Below are positions 21,012-32,600 of a stretch of 64,000 nucleotides of DNA, piece after piece. This DNA comes from Frigoribacterium endophyticum (GTDB lineage: Bacteria > Actinomycetota > Actinomycetes > Actinomycetales > Microbacteriaceae). Numbering within the stretch: position 1 is the stretch's first letter; every line of letters starts with the position of its first letter. The stretch covers positions 617,510 to 681,509 of the forward strand of contig NZ_JAAOYV010000002.1 of NCBI RefSeq assembly GCF_011759585.1. The letters run 5' to 3'. Below the pieces are notes generated by a model that saw only the letters and a program-made list of their open reading frames with translations, ran no database searches and had not been told where the DNA came from. The position numbers and the translations under genes are program-made.

Positions 21012-22724
21012 GTGGACCGACCCGACACCGAGCCCCGCCCCAGGACCCTCGACCTGCAGGACTACCTGCGCATCGTGCGGTCGTACTGGCTGGGCGCCTT
21101 CCTCATCGTGCTGCTCGGCGTGACCGCCAGCGCCGGCTGGACCCTCACCCAGACCCGCGTCTACGAGTCGAGCGCGTCCGGCGTCGTGCGGGTGGCGGCC
21201 GGGGGCGACGCCAACCTCGCCTTCGCCGCCGACCAGCTGGCGAAGTCGCAGGCGCAGTCGTACGTCGAGCTCGGCGGCTCGCTCGCGGTGGCCGAGTCGG
21301 CCGCGGCGGCGCTCGGCGGAGCGGCGTCGCCGGCGTCGCTGCTGGGGCGCGTGACCACCTCGCTGCCCGAGGACACGGCCATCATCACCGTCACCTCCCG
21401 CGGCTCGACCCCGGCCGACGCCGCGGCGCTGACCGACGCCTGGCTCGCCGCGATGGGCGAGCAGATCGCCGCGATGCAGGAGGAGAGCACCGACACGGGC
21501 TGCTCGGCCACGTCGTTCGTCGCGCTCTCGTCGGCGTCGGTGCCGACCTCGCCCGCGTCGCCGAACGTGGAGGTGGCCCTCCTGCTCGGCGGGCTCTCGG
21601 GCCTCCTGCTCGCCGGCGTCTACCTGCTCGTCCGCAACACGCTCGACCGCCGGATCCGCTCCGCGGCCGAGGTGGAGTCGCGGTTCGGCGTGGGCGTGAT
21701 CGGCACCATCCCGCAGAACGACGCGCTGGCAGAGCACGGCGGCCTCGTCGCGGCGCTGCCGAACGCCACCGCCGACGACCGGCACGTGAACTTCGCCATG
21801 TCGGAGGCGCTGCGCGAGCTCCGCACCAACCTCGCCTACGTCAAGGTCGACGCCCAGCCGCGGGTGATCGTGATGACGAGCCCGCAGCCCGGGGACGGCA
21901 AGTCGACGCTGGCGGCCAACCTCGCGGAGTCGCTCGCCGTGTCGTCCGACCAGCGGGTCGTCGTCATCGACTGCGACCTGCGTCGGCCGACCCTCTCGAA
22001 GGTGCTCGGCGTCTCCGAGGGCGCGGGCCTCACCGACGTGCTCTCCGGCCGGGCGCAGCTGCACCAGGTCATGCAGCAGACCGAGGCCGCGTCGAACCTC
22101 TGGGTGGTCGGCGCGGGGCGCATCCCCCCGAACCCGAGCGAGCTGCTCGGGTCGAAGACCTTCCAGGACCTCGTCTCGACCCTCGCCGAGCACGCGACCG
22201 TCATCCTCGACGCTCCCCCGGTGCTCGCCGTGACCGACGCCGCCGTGCTGGCGGCCAAGGCCGACGGCGTGCTGATGACCGCCTCGGCCGCGCGCACCAC
22301 CTTCGACCAGCTCGACCGGGCGCTCCAGCTCGTGACGCGCGGCGGCGGCGACGTGCTCGGCGTCGTGCTGAACCGCGTGCCCACCAAGGGCCGCGACGCC
22401 CGCGAGTACGGCTACTTCGGCGGCAGCTACTACTACTACGAGGGCGACGTCGGCACGGGCGGGGAGGTCGGGCCCGGCGCGGGCTCCGGCCCGGTGGCTC
22501 CCTCGCCCGAGGCCGTGACGGCCCCCGCGCCCGTGGTCGCCGCGACGCCGGCGGCGACCCCGGAACAGGCACAGGCACCGGCTCCGGCTGCGGCTCCGGG
22601 TCCGGCCCGCGTCCCCGCCTCGCCCGGGGCCCCCGCCTCCCCCGCCGAGGCCGCCGAGGTCCCCGAGGCCCCCGGCGGCGCGCTCACCCGTCGCGAGATC
22701 CGCGAGCGCGAGCGCACGCGGTGA
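21012..22724 (+). CDS. Chain-length determinant / tyrosine kinase (Wzc-like)
   Basis: A 570-residue fused Wzz and BY-kinase protein. Membrane helices lie near residues 24-45 and 190-212 and bracket a short external region of about 145 residues. The kinase follows, with Walker A GDGKST at residues 295-299 region, Walker A' VVVIDCDLRRPTL and Walker B VILDAPPVL. A tyrosine cluster (YGYFGGSYYYYEG) lies near 466-478 and is the likely autophosphorylation site. A Pro/Ala-rich tail of about 85 residues follows the tyrosines, which is unusual because the cluster is normally terminal. It controls polymer length and export with the phosphatase at 15515. An AGGAGAAG site precedes the GTG start. Confidence 0.92.
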   Translation: MDRPDTEPRPRTLDLQDYLRIVRSYWLGAFLIVLLGVTASAGWTLTQTRVYESSASGVVRVAAGGDANLAFAADQLAKSQAQSYVELGGSLAVAESAAAALGGAASPASLLGRVTTSLPEDTAIITVTSRGSTPADAAALTDAWLAAMGEQIAAMQEESTDTGCSATSFVALSSASVPTSPASPNVEVALLLGGLSGLLLAGVYLLVRNTLDRRIRSAAEVESRFGVGVIGTIPQNDALAEHGGLVAALPNATADDRHVNFAMSEALRELRTNLAYVKVDAQPRVIVMTSPQPGDGKSTLAANLAESLAVSSDQRVVVIDCDLRRPTLSKVLGVSEGAGLTDVLSGRAQLHQVMQQTEAASNLWVVGAGRIPPNPSELLGSKTFQDLVSTLAEHATVILDAPPVLAVTDAAVLAAKADGVLMTASAARTTFDQLDRALQLVTRGGGDVLGVVLNRVPTKGRDAREYGYFGGSYYYYEGDVGTGGEVGPGAGSGPVAPSPEAVTAPAPVVAATPAATPEQAQAPAPAAAPGPARVPASPGAPASPAEAAEVPEAPGGALTRREIRERERTR

Positions 22725-23611
22725 CCGGGCCGGCCGTCGTCGTGGCCGCCGCCCCCGTCGTCGAGCTGGCCCACGCCCTCGTCGCCGACGTGGCCGGCGG
22801 CGTCGGCCTGCGGGCCCTCGTCGTCAAGGGCGACGGGGCCGCCCACCACGGCCTCCGGCCGCCCCGCGTCAGCGCCGACGTCGACGTCCTGCTCCGCGGC
22901 CGGGACGACGCCGCCCGGTTCGGGGCGGAGCTGGCACGACGGGGCTGGCGCACCCGCCCCGCCGACGCCGACCTCACGGCCTTCCCCCGCCACTCCGAGA
23001 CCTGGTTCCACCCGGGCTGGAGCTGCGACCTCGACGTGCACCACCGCTTCCCGGGGCTCGACGACGACCCCGGGGCGGCGTTCGACGCCCTCTGGGCCCG
23101 CCGCGTGGTGCTCGACCGGGCCGGCCGCGACGTCGCGGTGCCCGGCCGGGTCGACACCCTCCTCGTGCTGGCCCTGCACTGCCTCCGCAGCCCCTGGGTC
23201 GAGCGCCACGCCGACGAGCACGACCGCCTGGTCGAGCACGCGCGGGCGCTCCCCGTCGCGGAGCTCGTCGACGCCGCGCGTCGCCTGCGCGCCCTCGCGC
23301 CGCTGCGCCCCTTCGTCGAGGAGGCCGCGGGTCCGCTCGACCTCGCCTGGGGCGCCCCGTCCGCGGAGTGGCGGCTGCGCACCCGGTCGGCCTCGCCCCT
23401 GACGCGTCGGCTCGTGGCCTTCCGCGACGCCGGCGCCCGCGAGCGGCTGCACGCCGTGCGCCTCGCGCTGCTGCCGCCGCGGGCGACCCTCGTGAAGGAC
23501 GGCCTCGGCGCCGACCTCCGGGGCGTCGACCTGCTGCGCGCCTACGTCGTGCGCTGGGCGCGGGGCCTGCGCGGGCTGCCCGTGGCCTGGCGCGACGCGC
23601 GGCACGGCTGA
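22721..23611 (+). CDS. Nucleotidyltransferase-fold protein (NTP_transf_5 type)
   Basis: A 296-residue protein starting in a GTGA overlap with the kinase gene. The segment LRALVVKGDGAAHHG followed by RVSADVDVLLRGRDD matches the LKG...SDxDLLV pattern of the NTP_transf_5 group, with acidic pair D-V-D as metal ligands. DLDVHHRFPG further on supplies the third acidic residue. Members of this group occur beside HprK-like kinases and PqqD proteins in lasso-peptide and HPr-rel clusters, where they nucleotidylate or otherwise modify a phosphorylated partner. Both companions are in this island. The target here is unknown. Confidence 0.7.
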   Translation: MTGPAVVVAAAPVVELAHALVADVAGGVGLRALVVKGDGAAHHGLRPPRVSADVDVLLRGRDDAARFGAELARRGWRTRPADADLTAFPRHSETWFHPGWSCDLDVHHRFPGLDDDPGAAFDALWARRVVLDRAGRDVAVPGRVDTLLVLALHCLRSPWVERHADEHDRLVEHARALPVAELVDAARRLRALAPLRPFVEEAAGPLDLAWGAPSAEWRLRTRSASPLTRRLVAFRDAGARERLHAVRLALLPPRATLVKDGLGADLRGVDLLRAYVVRWARGLRGLPVAWRDARHG

Positions 23612-23627
23612 GGCCCCGCCGGTCGCC

Positions 23628-24944
23628 TCAGGCGGCGAGCGCCGGGCGGCGGTCCTCGCGGGCCGGGTCGTCCTCGACGCTCGCGTCCTCGCGGTCCCGG
23701 CCCTGCTGCTCCGCGCGGTCCGACGCGGCCAGCGCCGCGGCGCCCGGCAGGGCGAAGAAGAGCGACATCAGCACGCCGACCCCGAGCCAGACGACGAGGT
23801 CGAAGGAGGCGCCCATGCCGAGGAAGAGCACGACCACGGCGCGGGTCAGGCGGTCGCCGCGGGCGAAGGTCACCACGGCGACGAGCAGGAAGGCCGACAG
23901 CCCCAGCACCCCCGTGGTGCCGAGCAGGTACACGTAGAAGTTGTCGACGACCTCGAGCCCGAAGGTCAGCCGGATGTGCCCGTCGCGGAACAGCCCGACC
24001 TCGCTGCCGAAGCCGGTGCCCCAGAGCGACTCCGCGAGCGGCCGGGCCAGCAGGGCGGGCACCGCCTGCACCGACTCGAGGCGGTGCACCCACGAGCCCG
24101 AGGCGAGCAGGTCGTCGACGATCTCGGAGAGGCCGAGGTCGAGCAGCAGCACCCCGCTGCCGACCACCGCCGCGATCGCGACGTTGCGCAGCCACGCGGC
24201 GAGCCGCGACCGGAGGAGGAGGTGCACGCCGACGGCCACGACGAGGCAGGCCGCGATGCTCCTCGTGCCCGAGAGCAGCACGCCGCCCGCGCACACGGCG
24301 AGCAGGGCCCACCGGGCCCGGCCGGAGAGGTGCCACGGGTCGGCCCAGACGAGGAGGACGGCGAGCCCCTCGAGCAGGCCGAGGATGATCGGGTGGCCGA
24401 GGGTGCCCTGCACCCGGTCGACGGCGTCGCCGAGGAAGGGGTTGAGGCGCGTGCCGCCGCGGAGGCCCCACAGCAGCGGCTCGCCGACCGCCAGCTCGGC
24501 CAGGGCGAGGCCGACCTGGACCACCGCGACCGCGACCACGGCGCCGAGCACGAGGTGCACCTCCCGACGGGTGAGCTGGCCGGCGACGAGCGCGACGACG
24601 ACGGCGAGCCCGAAGTACGCGACGAGACGGGGCACCGAGTACGTCCCCGCGACGAGCGCGCCCACGGCGAGCCAGGCCCAGAGGCCGGAGACGAGCAGGA
24701 AGGGCACGCCGCCGACGCGCCGCTCGAGGCCGCCGCGCGCCAGGGCCACGAGGAGGAGCACCGCCGAGGAGGCGAAGCCGGCCACCCACGCGGCGGGCGG
24801 TGCGCTGTTGTTGCCGACGGCCACGACGACGGCGACGGTCACGGCGAGCGCCGCCGCACGGACGCACCAGGCGGGCACGACGAGGAGGAAGACGGCGAGC
24901 ACCAGCAGGCCGGCGCTCGCGAGCAGGAGGAGGGTCATCAGCAT
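23628..24944 (-). CDS. O-antigen ligase/Wzy-like membrane polymerase
   Basis: A 438-residue protein with about eleven membrane helices over residues 3-405 and a charged cytoplasmic tail. The larger external loop (about 285-345, WVHRLESVQAVPALLARPLAESLWGTGFGSE) with conserved Arg, His and WGTGFG elements matches Wzy_C polymerases and ligases. It should polymerise or transfer the flipped repeat units. I take the ATG at 24944; the GTG at 24980 has weaker support. It converges on the nucleotidyltransferase gene with only 16 nt between stops and diverges from the acyltransferase operon. Confidence 0.82.
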   Translation of the reverse strand: MLMTLLLLASAGLLVLAVFLLVVPAWCVRAAALAVTVAVVVAVGNNSAPPAAWVAGFASSAVLLLVALARGGLERRVGGVPFLLVSGLWAWLAVGALVAGTYSVPRLVAYFGLAVVVALVAGQLTRREVHLVLGAVVAVAVVQVGLALAELAVGEPLLWGLRGGTRLNPFLGDAVDRVQGTLGHPIILGLLEGLAVLLVWADPWHLSGRARWALLAVCAGGVLLSGTRSIAACLVVAVGVHLLLRSRLAAWLRNVAIAAVVGSGVLLLDLGLSEIVDDLLASGSWVHRLESVQAVPALLARPLAESLWGTGFGSEVGLFRDGHIRLTFGLEVVDNFYVYLLGTTGVLGLSAFLLVAVVTFARGDRLTRAVVVLFLGMGASFDLVVWLGVGVLMSLFFALPGAAALAASDRAEQQGRDREDASVEDDPAREDRRPALAA

Positions 24945-25058
24945 GGGGCGGTCTCCGTTCGGGAGGGGCCATCGCACCACGTCGCCCGGCCGCCGCCGGG
25001 CCCTCCGCCCGCCTCCGCGGGGCCGGGCGGCGCCCCTTCCACCCCGCGCTTCGCCCGG

Positions 25059-25075
25059 GGTGAGCGCCGGGATGA
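25059..25075 (+). promoter_or_regulatory. EPS direct-repeat element, site 3
   Basis: GGTGA at 25059-25063 and GATGA at 25071-25075 (one mismatch), 12 bases apart, preceded in each case by CCGG. It lies between the divergent polymerase and acyltransferase genes, reads toward the acyltransferase and ends 99 nt before its start codon. Confidence 0.5.
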
Positions 25076-25174
25076 AGCGCCGCGCCGGCGGCCCCGTCAG
25101 CGCCCGGGGCGACCGGGGGAGGCGGTCGTCACGCCCCGCAGGATCACCGGGTGTCGATCACCCGAGGAGGACCC

Positions 25175-27469
25175 GTGACCCGCTCCGTCGCACCCGCACC
25201 CGCACCCGCCCCCGCCGCCCCGCGCCCCGCACGCCCGGCCCCGCACCTCGCGCTCCGCTTCCGCCCCGACGTCGAGGGGCTCCGGGCGCTCGCCGTGCTG
25301 CTGGTGCTCGCCGACCACCTCGTCGGCGCCCCCTCCGGCGGGTTCGTCGGCGTGGACGTCTTCTTCGTCCTCTCCGGCTTCCTCATCACCGGGCTCCTGC
25401 TGCGGGAGGCCGAGACCACCGGGCGCGTCGACCTGCTGGCCTTCTACCTGCGGCGCACCCGCCGCATCGTGCCGGCCGCGCTGCTCGTCGTGGTCGTCAC
25501 CGTCGTCGCGTCGGCCCTCGTCCTGCACCGCGTCGGCGCCCTCCGCGTGCTCGGCGACGGGGTCGCGTCGGTGCTCATGGTGCAGAACTGGCACCTGGTG
25601 CGGCGCGGGGTGAGCTACTTCGGCGGCGACGGCACCGGCTCGCCCCTGCTGCACTACTGGTCGCTCGCCGTCGAGGAGCAGTTCTACGTGCTCTGGCCCT
25701 GGCTGTTCGTGGTCTGGGCCTGGTCACGTCGGCGTGCGCGACGGCGCACCGCGTCCGGGTCGACGACGCCCCGCCCGGGCACCGGGCGCCCAGCGCTGAT
25801 GGTGGTCGTGCTCGCGGCGACCGCCGCCTCGTTCGGGGCCTCCGTCGCGGAGACCGAGCTGCGCCAGGGCTGGGCCTACTTCTCGTTCCAGTCGCGCGCC
25901 TGGGAGCTGGGCGTGGGGGCGGCCGTCGCCGTGGCGGCCCCCGCCCTCGCCCGGGCGGGCCGGGCCGGGCGCACCGTGCTCTGGTCGGGCGGCCTGCTCG
26001 CGATCCTCGCGTCGGCCGTGCTCGTCGGCCCCGAGCACGCCTTCCCCGGCGTCGCCGCGCTGCCGGTCGTGCTCGGCACCGCCGCCCTGCTCGCCTCGGG
26101 AGGTGCCTCCGGCGGGCGGCGCCTCGCCCCCGTCGTCCTGCTCGACAACCCGCCGATGCGCTGGCTCGGCCGCGTCTCGTACTCCCTCTACCTCTGGCAC
26201 CTGCCCGTGTTCGTCCTGCTCTCGGCCGTGTGGCCCGACCGCGGCCTCGCCGTCGCGGGGCTCGCGGCCACGCTGTCGGTCGGCCTCGCCGCCCTCACCC
26301 ACCGGTTCGTCGAGCAGCCCCTCCGCCACAGCGCCGTCGGGCGGCGTGGCGGCTCGGCCGACCCCCGGGCGGAGTCGCGGGCAGGGTCGCGCGCGGAGGC
26401 CCGGACGGAGGCGCGGCGCCGGTCGCACGGCTTCCTGGCCGGGACGACGGTGGCGGTGGCGGTGCTCGGCCTCTCCGCCGTGCAGCTCGTCGGCCCGGCG
26501 ACGTTCCCGCTGCCCGCGCGGGCTCCTGCGGAGCGTGCCGCCGCCACACCGTTCCCCGATGAGGCCGCCCTGCGCGCCGCCGTGCAGGAGGCGGCGGACG
26601 CGGAAGGCTGGCCGGCCCTCTCGCCGTCGCCGGACGACGTGTCGCCGGCCGACGGCGCGGCCGCCTCGGCGGGCCCCGGCTGCCTCGTCGACCCGGTGGG
26701 CGCCTCCCCCCGGTCCGTGGCGGAGGCCGCGGCGTCCTGCACCGCGGGCGCCGAGCACGCCGAGCGCACCGCCGTCGTGCTCGGCGACTCCATCGCGACC
26801 AGCTGGCTGCCGGGGATCACCGGGGCGCTGGTGCCGGAGGGCTGGAGGGTGGTCGGTCAGGGCCTGCAGAGCTGCCCCGCCGTCGACGTGCGCACGACCG
26901 ACCGGCTCGAGCGCGCCTCCTTCGCCGGCGACTGCACGGCCGCCCGCGACGCCGCCGTGGAGCGCGTGGTGGCCGAGGCCCCCGACCTCGTCGTGCTGTC
27001 GAGCTCCCTCGGCGCGTACCAGCGGCTGACCGGGCGGGGCGACGAGGCCGACGCGGCGGGAGCCTGGCGGGAGGGCACGGCCCGCACCGTGGCCGAGCTC
27101 GCGGCGACCGGAGCGACCGTCGTCGTGCTCAGCTCGCCGCCCGAGTCCGCGCCCGCCGCGGAGTGCGCCGTGCGCCCCCGCGGGCCCGTGACGTGCCTCA
27201 GCACGCCCTCCCGCGCGTGGGTCGACAAGACGGCCGCGGAGCAGGAGGCCGTGGCCGGCCTCGCCGACGGCTCGACGCCCGGGGCGCCGCTGCGCGCCCG
27301 GTTCGTCGACACGACGCCCTGGACGTGCACGGACGAGCTGCGCTGCCCGGCCTTCGTCGGCGACGGCCTGGTCAAGGTCGACGCCGGGCACCTCGCGGAG
27401 CGGTGGTCGGCCTCGCTGGCGCTCGTCCTCCGGGCGGCCCTGCTCGACGGGGCGGGTGACGCCCGGTGA
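25175..27469 (+). CDS. OafA/YrhL-type acyltransferase with SGNH domain
   Basis: A 764-residue protein. The N-terminal half is an Acyltransferase-3 membrane domain (about ten helices, residues 30-420) with FVGVDVFFVLSGFLITGLL, the HYWSLAVEEQFYVLWP block and the WLGRVSYSLYLWHLP block. The C-terminal extracytoplasmic half (about 490-764) is SGNH-like, with VVLGDSIATSWLPG as block I (Ser in GDS) and VVLSSSLGAY later; several Cys may form disulfides outside the cell. It should O-acetylate or otherwise acylate the polymer. The GTG at 25175 follows a GAGGAGG site. It ends in a GTGA overlap with the GT4 gene. Confidence 0.9.
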   Translation: MTRSVAPAPAPAPAAPRPARPAPHLALRFRPDVEGLRALAVLLVLADHLVGAPSGGFVGVDVFFVLSGFLITGLLLREAETTGRVDLLAFYLRRTRRIVPAALLVVVVTVVASALVLHRVGALRVLGDGVASVLMVQNWHLVRRGVSYFGGDGTGSPLLHYWSLAVEEQFYVLWPWLFVVWAWSRRRARRRTASGSTTPRPGTGRPALMVVVLAATAASFGASVAETELRQGWAYFSFQSRAWELGVGAAVAVAAPALARAGRAGRTVLWSGGLLAILASAVLVGPEHAFPGVAALPVVLGTAALLASGGASGGRRLAPVVLLDNPPMRWLGRVSYSLYLWHLPVFVLLSAVWPDRGLAVAGLAATLSVGLAALTHRFVEQPLRHSAVGRRGGSADPRAESRAGSRAEARTEARRRSHGFLAGTTVAVAVLGLSAVQLVGPATFPLPARAPAERAAATPFPDEAALRAAVQEAADAEGWPALSPSPDDVSPADGAAASAGPGCLVDPVGASPRSVAEAAASCTAGAEHAERTAVVLGDSIATSWLPGITGALVPEGWRVVGQGLQSCPAVDVRTTDRLERASFAGDCTAARDAAVERVVAEAPDLVVLSSSLGAYQRLTGRGDEADAAGAWREGTARTVAELAATGATVVVLSSPPESAPAAECAVRPRGPVTCLSTPSRAWVDKTAAEQEAVAGLADGSTPGAPLRARFVDTTPWTCTDELRCPAFVGDGLVKVDAGHLAERWSASLALVLRAALLDGAGDAR

Positions 27470-28626
27470 GCGGGCTCACGACGGGGCCCGACGGGGTCGG
27501 CCCGGCCGGCGGCGAGGGGCCCGGGGCGGCGCTCCGCGTGGTCCACGTGCTCGACTCGTTCACGACCGGCGGCGCCCAGGCGGTCGCCGTGCAGCTGAGC
27601 ACCTGGCTCGTCGCACGCGGCGCCGAGGCGCACCTGCTCGGCGTCGACGGCCCGCTGGCCCCGGACGCCCGACGGGCCCTCGGGCCGGCGCGCGTGCACG
27701 TGCGCCCAGGGACGGTCGCCGTCGGGGGCTCCGTCGGGCGCTTCGTCGCGGGCCTGCGCGCACTCGACCGGGCCTGCCGTGAGGTCCGCCCCCACGTCCT
27801 CCACGCGCACCAGCGCCGCGAGGCCCTGCAGTGCCTCCTGGTCGGCGCGCGGCACGGCGTGCCCGTCGTCGAGCACGCCCACACCTACCTGCCCCGCGCC
27901 GGCCTCCGGGCATTGTCGTTCCGGAGCGCCGCCGTGTTCGCGGTCAGCGACCACGTCGGGGCGATGATCGCCGACCGGTTCGGTCGTCGAGACGGCGTCC
28001 TCGTCGTCGGCAACGCACCGGCCCGGACGACCGACCGGTCCGTGCTGCCCGTCCCGCCGCCGGGCGACCGCCCGCTGCGGATCGTCGGCCTGGGCCGGCT
28101 CGTCGAGCAGAAGGACCCGCTCCGCTTCGTCCGCGTGGTGGCGGCGGCGGCCCGGGTCGTCGACGTCGAGGCGGTGTGGCACGGCGACGGTCCCCTGCTC
28201 GACGAGGCCCGGGCGCTCGCCTCCCGCCTCGGGGCGCCCGTCGTCTTCGCCGGCCACGCCGACGACGTGCCGGCGAGGATCGACGCGGCCGACGCCCTGC
28301 TCATGACCTCGGCCTGGGAGGGGCTCCCCCTCGTGGTGCTCGAGGCCTTCGCCCGGCACCGGCCCGTCGTCGCGACGGCGGCCTCGGGCGCGCCCGGCGC
28401 GCTGGGCGACGGCCGCGCGGTGGTCGTGCCCGACGACGCCGACGACGAGACCGCGGCCCGCCTGCTGACCACCGCCCTCGCCGACCGGGCGAGGACGACC
28501 GAGCAGGTCTCCCTCGCCGCCGGGTGGCTGGCCCGCCGGGCCACCCCCGACGCCGTCTTCGGCCCCGTGCTGCGGACCTACGATGAACTGCGGCGCCGCG
28601 CCGCACCGAGAGGGCGACGACCGTGA
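27466..28626 (+). CDS. GT4-family glycosyltransferase
   Basis: A 386-residue GT-B enzyme. The acceptor half shows LRVVHVLDSFTTGGAQ and HAHQRREAL. The donor half has VGLGRLVEQKDPLRFV, WHGDGPLLDEAR and the E-x7-E region SAWEGLPLVVLEAF that binds the nucleotide sugar. It should add a sugar on the cytoplasmic side. The sugar cannot be predicted. The middle gene of the acyltransferase, GT4 and HprK-PqqD unit, it is joined on both sides by GTGA overlaps, which argues that the kinase belongs to the polymer pathway. Confidence 0.9.
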   Translation: MSGLTTGPDGVGPAGGEGPGAALRVVHVLDSFTTGGAQAVAVQLSTWLVARGAEAHLLGVDGPLAPDARRALGPARVHVRPGTVAVGGSVGRFVAGLRALDRACREVRPHVLHAHQRREALQCLLVGARHGVPVVEHAHTYLPRAGLRALSFRSAAVFAVSDHVGAMIADRFGRRDGVLVVGNAPARTTDRSVLPVPPPGDRPLRIVGLGRLVEQKDPLRFVRVVAAAARVVDVEAVWHGDGPLLDEARALASRLGAPVVFAGHADDVPARIDAADALLMTSAWEGLPLVVLEAFARHRPVVATAASGAPGALGDGRAVVVPDDADDETAARLLTTALADRARTTEQVSLAAGWLARRATPDAVFGPVLRTYDELRRRAAPRGRRP

Positions 28627-29855
28627 GCCACCAGACCGACCCCGCCGACCTCGACGCCCTCGACGCCCTGACCGTCACCGCGATCGGCTGCCGGGTGGTG
28701 GTCGGGCTCGTGGGCCTCGACGCCGGGCAGCGCGCCGACCTCGCGACGTCGTGGGCGTGGTGCGAGCCCGTCCTCGAGCGTCGACCCCGCTCGGAGTGCG
28801 ACGCCGTGGCCGTGCTCGGCGGCGGCGCAGCCGACGACGCCGACGCCGACGGCCCCGCCGACGGGCCCGTGCTCGTCGTTGCCGACGCGCTCGACCAGCT
28901 CGCGGAGACCGTCACGACCGTGGTCACGCAGCTCGCCATCGACCAGCGCCGTGACGACCTCCTCCTGCTGCACGCCGGCGGCGTCGCCGACCCCGTCACG
29001 GGCGCCGTCGTCGCGTACGTGGCCCCGTCCGGGCACGGCAAGACGACCGCCTCCCGCGCCCTCGGCCGCACCCTCGGCTACGTGACCGACGAGACCGTCG
29101 CCGTCGACGACGACGGCCTGGTGGTGCGCTACCCCAAGCCCCTCTCGGTGCGGGGCCCGGCCGCGCCGGGGACGTCGCGGCCCAAGGCGCAGGTCTCGCC
29201 CGACGCGGCGGGGCTCCGACGCGCTCCCGACGGGCCCCTGACGCTCGCGCGCGTCGTGCTGCTCGACCGCGCCCCCGCCGCGACCGAGGTGACGGTCGGC
29301 CCGATCGGCCTCGCCGAGGCCGCCGCCCGGCTCTTCCCGCAGATCAGCTACCTCGGCGCCCGCAGCCGCCCGCTGCGCCGGCTGCAGGCCCTGCTCGAGC
29401 GCACCGGCGGCCTGCTCGTCGTGCGCTACGCCGAGGCCGCGACCCTCGAGTCGGCCGTGCGCGAGCTGCTCGCCGTGTCGGCACCGGCCGCGACGCCGGG
29501 GGGCGAGGGCCCCGGGGAGGCGACGGTCGGGCTCGACGCGCACCGCGCCTCCCCGGGGGCGCCGGGCCCGACGCACGGCGGGGGCGTCCTCGCCGCGACG
29601 GCGGTGGACGACTGGGTGGCCGACGGGGGCTCCGTCGTGGTGCTGCACCGCGACTCCCTGCGGACCCTCTCGGGCATCGGCGTCGCCGTGTGGCACGCGG
29701 CCCGGGCCGGCCGCACGCTCGACGAGGCCGTGGCCGCCGTCGTGCGCGAGCACGGCCTGCCGGGCGACGGGCCCGAGGCGGTCGCCCGGGCCCGCGAGCT
29801 CGTGCTGGCCGCCGTCGCCGAGCTCGTCGCCGCCGGCCTCGTGCGTCAGCGCTGA
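28623..29855 (+). CDS. HprK-like kinase fused to a PqqD domain
   Basis: A 410-residue fusion. Residues about 85-300 resemble HPr kinase-like ATPases: LLLLHAGGVAD, then the P-loop PSGHGKTT (Lys140), then VTDETVAVDDDGLVVRYPKPLSV as in the HprK_C strand and RPKAQVSP. Residues about 325-410 form a PqqD domain (DDWVADGGSVVVLHRDSLRTLSGIGVAVWHAA in outline, then AVAELVAAGLVRQR). The fusion suggests a kinase that is brought to its target through a peptide-binding module. Relatives include HprK-related kinases of exosortase loci and the Ser kinases of lasso-peptide clusters. No HPr or precursor gene was recognised. It is the last gene of its operon, started in a GTGA overlap. Confidence 0.75.
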   Translation: MSHQTDPADLDALDALTVTAIGCRVVVGLVGLDAGQRADLATSWAWCEPVLERRPRSECDAVAVLGGGAADDADADGPADGPVLVVADALDQLAETVTTVVTQLAIDQRRDDLLLLHAGGVADPVTGAVVAYVAPSGHGKTTASRALGRTLGYVTDETVAVDDDGLVVRYPKPLSVRGPAAPGTSRPKAQVSPDAAGLRRAPDGPLTLARVVLLDRAPAATEVTVGPIGLAEAAARLFPQISYLGARSRPLRRLQALLERTGGLLVVRYAEAATLESAVRELLAVSAPAATPGGEGPGEATVGLDAHRASPGAPGPTHGGGVLAATAVDDWVADGGSVVVLHRDSLRTLSGIGVAVWHAARAGRTLDEAVAAVVREHGLPGDGPEAVARARELVLAAVAELVAAGLVRQR

Positions 29856-29879
29856 CCGGGCGGCCGCGACCGCGGCACC

Positions 29880-32370
<2,491 letters not shown>

Positions 32371-32493
32371 CGGGGCACCTCGGTCGGGGACGGTCCTCGG
32401 CGGGACGGGACGGAGCAGGACTCCCAGGGTGCGACTCCCCCGTCACGCGCCCCGCGGGCTCGGGCCTGGCCCCGCGGCCCCGGCCCCGCGACC

Positions 32494-32510
32494 TCACCCC
32501 GGCCTTCACC
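32494..32510 (-). promoter_or_regulatory. EPS direct-repeat element, site 4
   Basis: On the minus strand GGTGA is at 32510-32506 and 32498-32494, 12 bases apart, each preceded by CCGG. The plus strand shows the 12-mer pair CTCACCCCGGCC / TTCACCCCGGGA. The flippase-glycosyltransferase gene starts 123 nt further on in the same direction. Confidence 0.6.
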
Positions 32511-32600
32511 CCGGGACGCCGCGAGCCCCCCACCCGGGTCGGGCAGGGGGCTCGGGTCGCTCCGAGGCCGCGGTGGCGGCGGGTCGGCCGGGAAGGCGGC

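Noticed and set aside
14964-29855. Lasso-peptide or other RiPP biosynthetic cluster
   Set aside because: PqqD, HprK-like and nucleotidyltransferase domains occur, but no asparagine-synthetase-like cyclase, transglutaminase-like protease, radical SAM enzyme or precursor peptide is seen. The genes are embedded in a classical polysaccharide locus.
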